A stretch of DNA of 17,898 nt from Pseudomonadota bacterium (lineage in GTDB: Bacteria > Pseudomonadota > Gammaproteobacteria > Burkholderiales > Burkholderiaceae): assembly GCA_021778935.1 (NCBI GenBank), contig JAJYBQ010000021.1, positions 1 through 17,898 on the forward strand, read 5' to 3'. The notes under the pieces were generated by a model that saw only the letters and a list, made by a program, of their open reading frames with translations, had not been told where the DNA came from and searched no databases. This document shows positions 15,383 to 17,898 of the stretch, one piece after another; the first letter of the stretch is position 1, and every line of letters begins with the position of its first letter. Made by a program: the position numbers and the translations under genes.

Positions 15383-15396
15383 TACGAAATTTCGTA
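15383..15396. promoter_or_regulatory. 14-bp perfect palindrome, operator-like
   Basis: TACGAAATTTCGTA is a perfect palindrome about 20 nt upstream of the putative -35 element of the next plus-strand gene. Its size and position suit a dimeric transcription factor. I do not recognise a specific regulator. Confidence 0.5.
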
Positions 15397-15416
15397 CGGG
15401 CTACCCTGATTGCGTG

Positions 15417-15444
15417 TTACGTGGGAAAAAATCCCATCTATACT
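15417..15444 (+). promoter_or_regulatory. Putative promoter of the 107-residue orphan gene
   Basis: A -10-like TATACT (15439-15444) is preceded at 16 nt by TTACGT (15417-15422), a weak -35. The spacer contains TGGGA-N5-TCCCA (15422-15436), a small hyphenated palindrome where a repressor or activator could bind. The start codon is 68 nt downstream. Confidence 0.38.
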
Positions 15445-15511
15445 TCGTTCCGTTGCGTGTTCCGCGAATTCGCTTGGACGCACGCCGAGAGAGGGAATGG
15501 AGGGCAGGACC

Positions 15512-15835
15512 ATGGTGGAAGGCAGCGTGATTTCCCGGGCAACCCGGTCGAGCGAAAGGCTGCACGGTTACGACGAATACCGCGACGCGGTGGAGCGGAT
15601 CGCGACGTCCGTCGCCGAGATCACGCGCCGTGCCGGCCGGTTCGGCGTGCGGGTGGAGGTCGACAGCATTTCGCAGCGGCCGGTCCGGACCTGCCATACG
15701 GTCCGCATCCGAAACGGCATGGCGGTTCGCGAGGTGATCCTGTCGAGGGAGGAGTTTTTCGACGAATTCGGGTTGTTCCGGCGCAGCGCCGTGCCGCGCC
15801 TCGAAGAAGCGCTGCGAACCCTCGGAAGCCAGTAG
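15512..15835 (+). CDS. Uncharacterised 107-residue protein
   Basis: No family recognised. The product is small, soluble and highly charged, without a signal peptide or membrane segment. Residues about 15-45 are predicted helical (YDEYRDAVERIATSVAEITR). A strand-like segment follows (VRVEVDSI, TCHTVRIRNGMAVREVIL). A C-terminal helix-rich part ends at RLEEALRTLGSQ. It has a single cysteine. The ATG at 15512 follows GGAGG at 8 nt; an in-frame ATG at 15497 is possible but sits too close to its purine stretch. Codon use and GC-rich third positions look like neighbouring real genes, and a dedicated promoter-like element lies upstream. A DNA- or protein-binding role is conceivable, but nothing shows it. 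Confidence 0.7.
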   Translation: MVEGSVISRATRSSERLHGYDEYRDAVERIATSVAEITRRAGRFGVRVEVDSISQRPVRTCHTVRIRNGMAVREVILSREEFFDEFGLFRRSAVPRLEEALRTLGSQ

Positions 15836-15851
15836 TGCGTCCGGCACATCC

Positions 15852-15875
15852 GATGCCTCGTCGGGTGGGGGCATC
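15852..15875 (+). terminator. Weak hairpin after the orphan gene
   Basis: GATGCC (15852-15857) pairs with GGCATC (15870-15875), extended by a G-T wobble and one more C-G pair, around an 8-nt loop, 17 nt after the stop codon. There is no T-run, so it is only a possible terminator. Confidence 0.25.
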
Positions 15876-16002
15876 CATCCCATTGGTTCCGACGGGCAGG
15901 GCGGAATAATTCGCGACGCTCCCCTGGAATGCCACTAGAATCGCCGCTGCGTCGTTCGCCAGCAGCCCTTTCGGCGACATTCCCTTTGCCGGAGAGTACG
16001 CT

Positions 16003-17148
16003 TTGGCCTCAACGCCCCCCGCTGGCATGGCTCCTGCCGGCGATTCCCTGCCCCCGCTGGCGGATCGGTTCGCCACCCCCTGCAATCGCATGGCGGTCTG
16101 GCAGTGCCTGTCCACGGTGATCCCCATTGCGGCCATCTGGTTCGCCATCGCCACCATCCCGCTCGATTCGCTGCGCAATGTCCTGGTGGCGGTTGGTCTG
16201 GCGGGTCTGCTGACCTTGTTTCTTGTGCGCGTCTTCGTCCTCATGCACGATTGCGGTCATGACAGCCTGTTTCGCAGCCGACTGGGCAACCGCGCGATGG
16301 GGTTCGTCTTTGGCGTGCTGGCCGGGATGCCGCAAATGGTCTGGGCGCGGCATCATCAATATCACCATCAGACCAACGGCAACTGGGCGCGCTATCGTGG
16401 TCCGCTCAACATTACTACCGTTGCGCAGTACCGCGCGATGAGTCCGGCAGCGCAACGCCGGTATCGGATGCTGCGCAGCATCTGGCTTGCGCCATTGGCG
16501 GGGTTCTTCTATCTCATCCTGTCCCCGCGCATCACCTGGCTGCAGGCCACGGTCGCCCTGGCACTTTGCTCGGTATCCCGCTTCGGCAAGGGCGATCTCA
16601 GCCTCGCGCAACGCGGGTCCTTTGGCACGCCCCGCTGCCGGTCGATCGGCGACTATCGCCACATGCTCTGGAACAACCTTGCGCTGCTGAGCGTGGCTGC
16701 GGGGTTGATCCTGTGCATGGGCTTGGGGAGATTCCTGCCGTTTTACCTGTTGCCCTTGTCGCTGGCCGGGGGCGGCGCGATCGTGCTGTTTTCCATCCAG
16801 CACAACTTTGAGGGTTCGAGCGCCTCCGGTGACGAAGGCTGGGACCGGCAGCGCGCCGCCCTGGACGGCACCAGCTTTCTGATTCTGCCGCGCTGGCTGA
16901 ACTGGTTCACGGCCAATATCGCCTATCACCATGTGCATCACCTGTGCGCGCGTGTGCCCAACTATCGCCTGGCAAGCTGCCATGACCAGCATGCCGCCCA
17001 GTTCCGGCAAGTGCGTCGGATCTCGTTGGCGCAGGTGCCGCGACACGCCCGCTGCATCCTGTGGGACCAGGAATCCCGCAGCATCGTTTCGCCGCAGGGA
17101 ATCGGAGCCGTGCCAAACGCGCCGGCGGCCGGCACCCGGTACGGTTGA
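16003..17148 (+). CDS. Membrane fatty acid desaturase (acyl-lipid type)
   Basis: A 381-residue integral membrane di-iron enzyme that would insert a double bond into fatty acyl chains. The three histidine boxes are HDCGH at 82-86, HHQYHH at 117-122 and HHVHH at 309-313, with an additional QHNFE at 266-270. Hydrophobic stretches at about 33-80, 157-190 and 224-265 fit the usual four-helix layout. YHHVHHLCARVPNYRL resembles omega-6/delta-12 acyl-lipid desaturases, but regioselectivity cannot be fixed by eye. The TTG start at 16003 is supported by GGAG 8 nt upstream; the first in-frame ATG (16027) has no ribosome-binding site. A TAGAAT at 15936-15941 could be its -10. No electron-donor gene is adjacent. 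Confidence 0.9.
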   Translation: MASTPPAGMAPAGDSLPPLADRFATPCNRMAVWQCLSTVIPIAAIWFAIATIPLDSLRNVLVAVGLAGLLTLFLVRVFVLMHDCGHDSLFRSRLGNRAMGFVFGVLAGMPQMVWARHHQYHHQTNGNWARYRGPLNITTVAQYRAMSPAAQRRYRMLRSIWLAPLAGFFYLILSPRITWLQATVALALCSVSRFGKGDLSLAQRGSFGTPRCRSIGDYRHMLWNNLALLSVAAGLILCMGLGRFLPFYLLPLSLAGGGAIVLFSIQHNFEGSSASGDEGWDRQRAALDGTSFLILPRWLNWFTANIAYHHVHHLCARVPNYRLASCHDQHAAQFRQVRRISLAQVPRHARCILWDQESRSIVSPQGIGAVPNAPAAGTRYG

Positions 17149-17235
17149 TCGCCGTGGTCAGCAAGGCATGGGTACGGGCGCGGGGCGCGGTAGTGCCGGG
17201 GTTCCCGTTGCCGTGTACGCAGCGTGGGCAGCAAT

Positions 17236-17266
17236 AAAAAAAGAGCCTGGTCAAAAGACCAGGCTC
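17236..17266 (-). terminator. Intrinsic terminator of the phasin gene
   Basis: A perfect 10-bp stem GAGCCTGGTC/GACCAGGCTC (17243-17252 with 17257-17266) has a four-base loop. On the minus strand it is followed at once by seven T. It lies about 80 nt past the phasin stop. On the plus strand there is no T-run after it, so it serves the minus-strand gene, though the hairpin may also cap the desaturase transcript. Confidence 0.92.
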
Positions 17267-17345
17267 GGAAAAGCACCACGTAAAGGAGGAGACAGGAGAA
17301 GCCCGGGCTGGCGCCCGAACAAGTGGTGCCAAGGAGATGAAATCG

Positions 17346-17898
17346 TTACGCGTTTGCCGTCTTGCGTGCCCTTTCTTTCGTTGCATCGCTGGAGGCAGTC
17401 ACGGTGTCGATGGTTGCAGACATCGCGGCAGAAATGTTTGACTCTGCCCAATCCACCGTGGCTTGGGCAGCCTGAAAGAACGTGTCGAGCGCGGCGTCCG
17501 CATTGGTGAACGCAAGCCGGCAGGCGGCAACCGCGGGCTCCGATCCGACCGGGGCGCTCTCGGAGGCGGAGGCGAACCATGCGCCGACCTGGCGTTGGTG
17601 CTCGGCGCGCTGCGCCTGGAAAATCTTCGTCAGTTCGCTGCGTGTGCCGTTGGCGATGGCGTAGGCATCACGCGAGTAGCCCAGCCAGCGTTCGGCGGCC
17701 GGTTTCCCGGCGGCGGCGACGGCATCGACGATGTGCCGGGCGTCGCGCGCGCTGCGCAGCGCGTGGACCGTGTCCGTACCCTCCTGCAAAACGGCTCGTG
17801 CCGTTGCGGCGTTCAGGTCGGCCCACTTTCCCATGGCATCGACCGTCATCTGCCCGGCGGCGCTGGCCGCGTCGAGATGGATCTTTTGCAGATCCCGC
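17346..17898 (-). CDS. phaP: Phasin family protein, 5' partial
   Basis: Phasins coat polyhydroxyalkanoate granules in the cytoplasm. The frame is open to the window edge on the minus strand. The 16 codons before the Met at 17849 read RDLQKIHLDAASAAGQ, which continues the phasin helix, so that Met is internal and the gene starts outside the window. About 183 residues are visible. The protein is helical and rich in Ala, with features of the family: DAMGKWADLNAATARAVLQE, AWFASASES and an Ala/Lys-rich C-terminus. Length of the visible part already matches typical phasins of about 185 residues. The stop is TAA at 17346, followed by a strong terminator. It points to PHA storage in the host. Confidence 0.88.
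   Translation of the reverse strand, partial: RDLQKIHLDAASAAGQMTVDAMGKWADLNAATARAVLQEGTDTVHALRSARDARHIVDAVAAAGKPAAERWLGYSRDAYAIANGTRSELTKIFQAQRAEHQRQVGAWFASASESAPVGSEPAVAACRLAFTNADAALDTFFQAAQATVDWAESNISAAMSATIDTVTASSDATKERARKTANA

Larger units (their letters stand above)
15194..15511. other. Palindrome-rich intergenic region between the peroxidase and the 107-residue orphan
   Basis: This 318-nt gap separates two divergent genes and is visibly richer in A and T (about 15241-15450) than its surroundings. It holds a 14-bp palindrome at the peroxidase ribosome-binding site, an 8-bp inverted repeat, another 14-bp palindrome, and a promoter-like element with a hairpin in its spacer; all are listed separately. 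I see no coding capacity worth calling here. Confidence 0.75.

Noticed and set aside
13787..15409. Long plus-strand frame over the peroxidase gene
   Set aside because: It is the antisense of the peroxidase, which has heme motifs, a signal peptide and a ribosome-binding site. Near 14000 it is a shifted frame of the kelch gene.
17283..17339. AAGGAGG and AAGGAG sequences near a small plus-strand ATG at 17337
   Set aside because: The first has no start codon in range and the second touches the ATG with no spacing. The short frame is antisense to the phasin gene and ends within about 35 codons.

Overview
The window looks like chromosomal DNA from a GC-rich betaproteobacterium, probably in or near the Burkholderiales. 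This rests on composition, on the gene families present (split pyruvate dehydrogenase E2/E3 genes, a bifunctional ArgA with kinase-like and GNAT domains, HrpA, YggX, a phasin) and on E. coli-like but clearly diverged proteins. No RNA genes, CRISPR arrays, insertion sequences or phage genes were seen. Fifteen protein genes are supported. The first (pyruvate dehydrogenase E2) and last (phasin) run off the window.

Layout. 3-3322, plus strand: the end of a pyruvate dehydrogenase locus, with E2, a small GNAT acetyltransferase and the E3 dihydrolipoamide dehydrogenase. The GNAT gene overlaps E3 by 4 nt. 3381-4073: rpiA. 4192-6475, plus: three genes joined by ATGA overlaps, namely a QueD made of three fused T-fold units, the radical-SAM enzyme QueE, and a protein resembling chorismate lyase. 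6534-8216, minus: argA followed by yggX. 8382-12260, plus: the long DEAH helicase gene hrpA, divergent from argA. 12393-14090, plus: a kelch-propeller lipoprotein, facing a minus-strand di-heme cytochrome c peroxidase (14159-15193) across a hairpin. 15194-15511: an AT-richer control region with several palindromes. 15512-15835, plus: a small protein of unknown function. 16003-17148, plus: a membrane fatty acid desaturase with a probable TTG start. 17346-17898, minus: a phasin fragment with a clear intrinsic terminator.

How the genes work together. E2 and E3 are two of the three pyruvate dehydrogenase components, so the coupled GNAT sits next to an acetyl-CoA source. QueD and QueE catalyse consecutive steps of 7-deazaguanine (queuosine precursor) synthesis. 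ArgA starts arginine synthesis. YggX protects iron-sulfur proteins. The phasin points to polyhydroxyalkanoate storage, and the desaturase to membrane-lipid adjustment.

The most interesting item is the triple-unit QueD. By hand alignment the active-site residues are divided: the middle unit keeps the zinc histidines and catalytic cysteine but lost the Asp-His pair, and the last unit keeps Asp-His but lost the cysteine and one zinc ligand. Other points are the 24-bp inverted repeat against the hrpA start, the UbiC-like third gene of the queDE operon, and the palindrome-rich region at 15194-15511. All family assignments are from reading the sequence; no database search was run.
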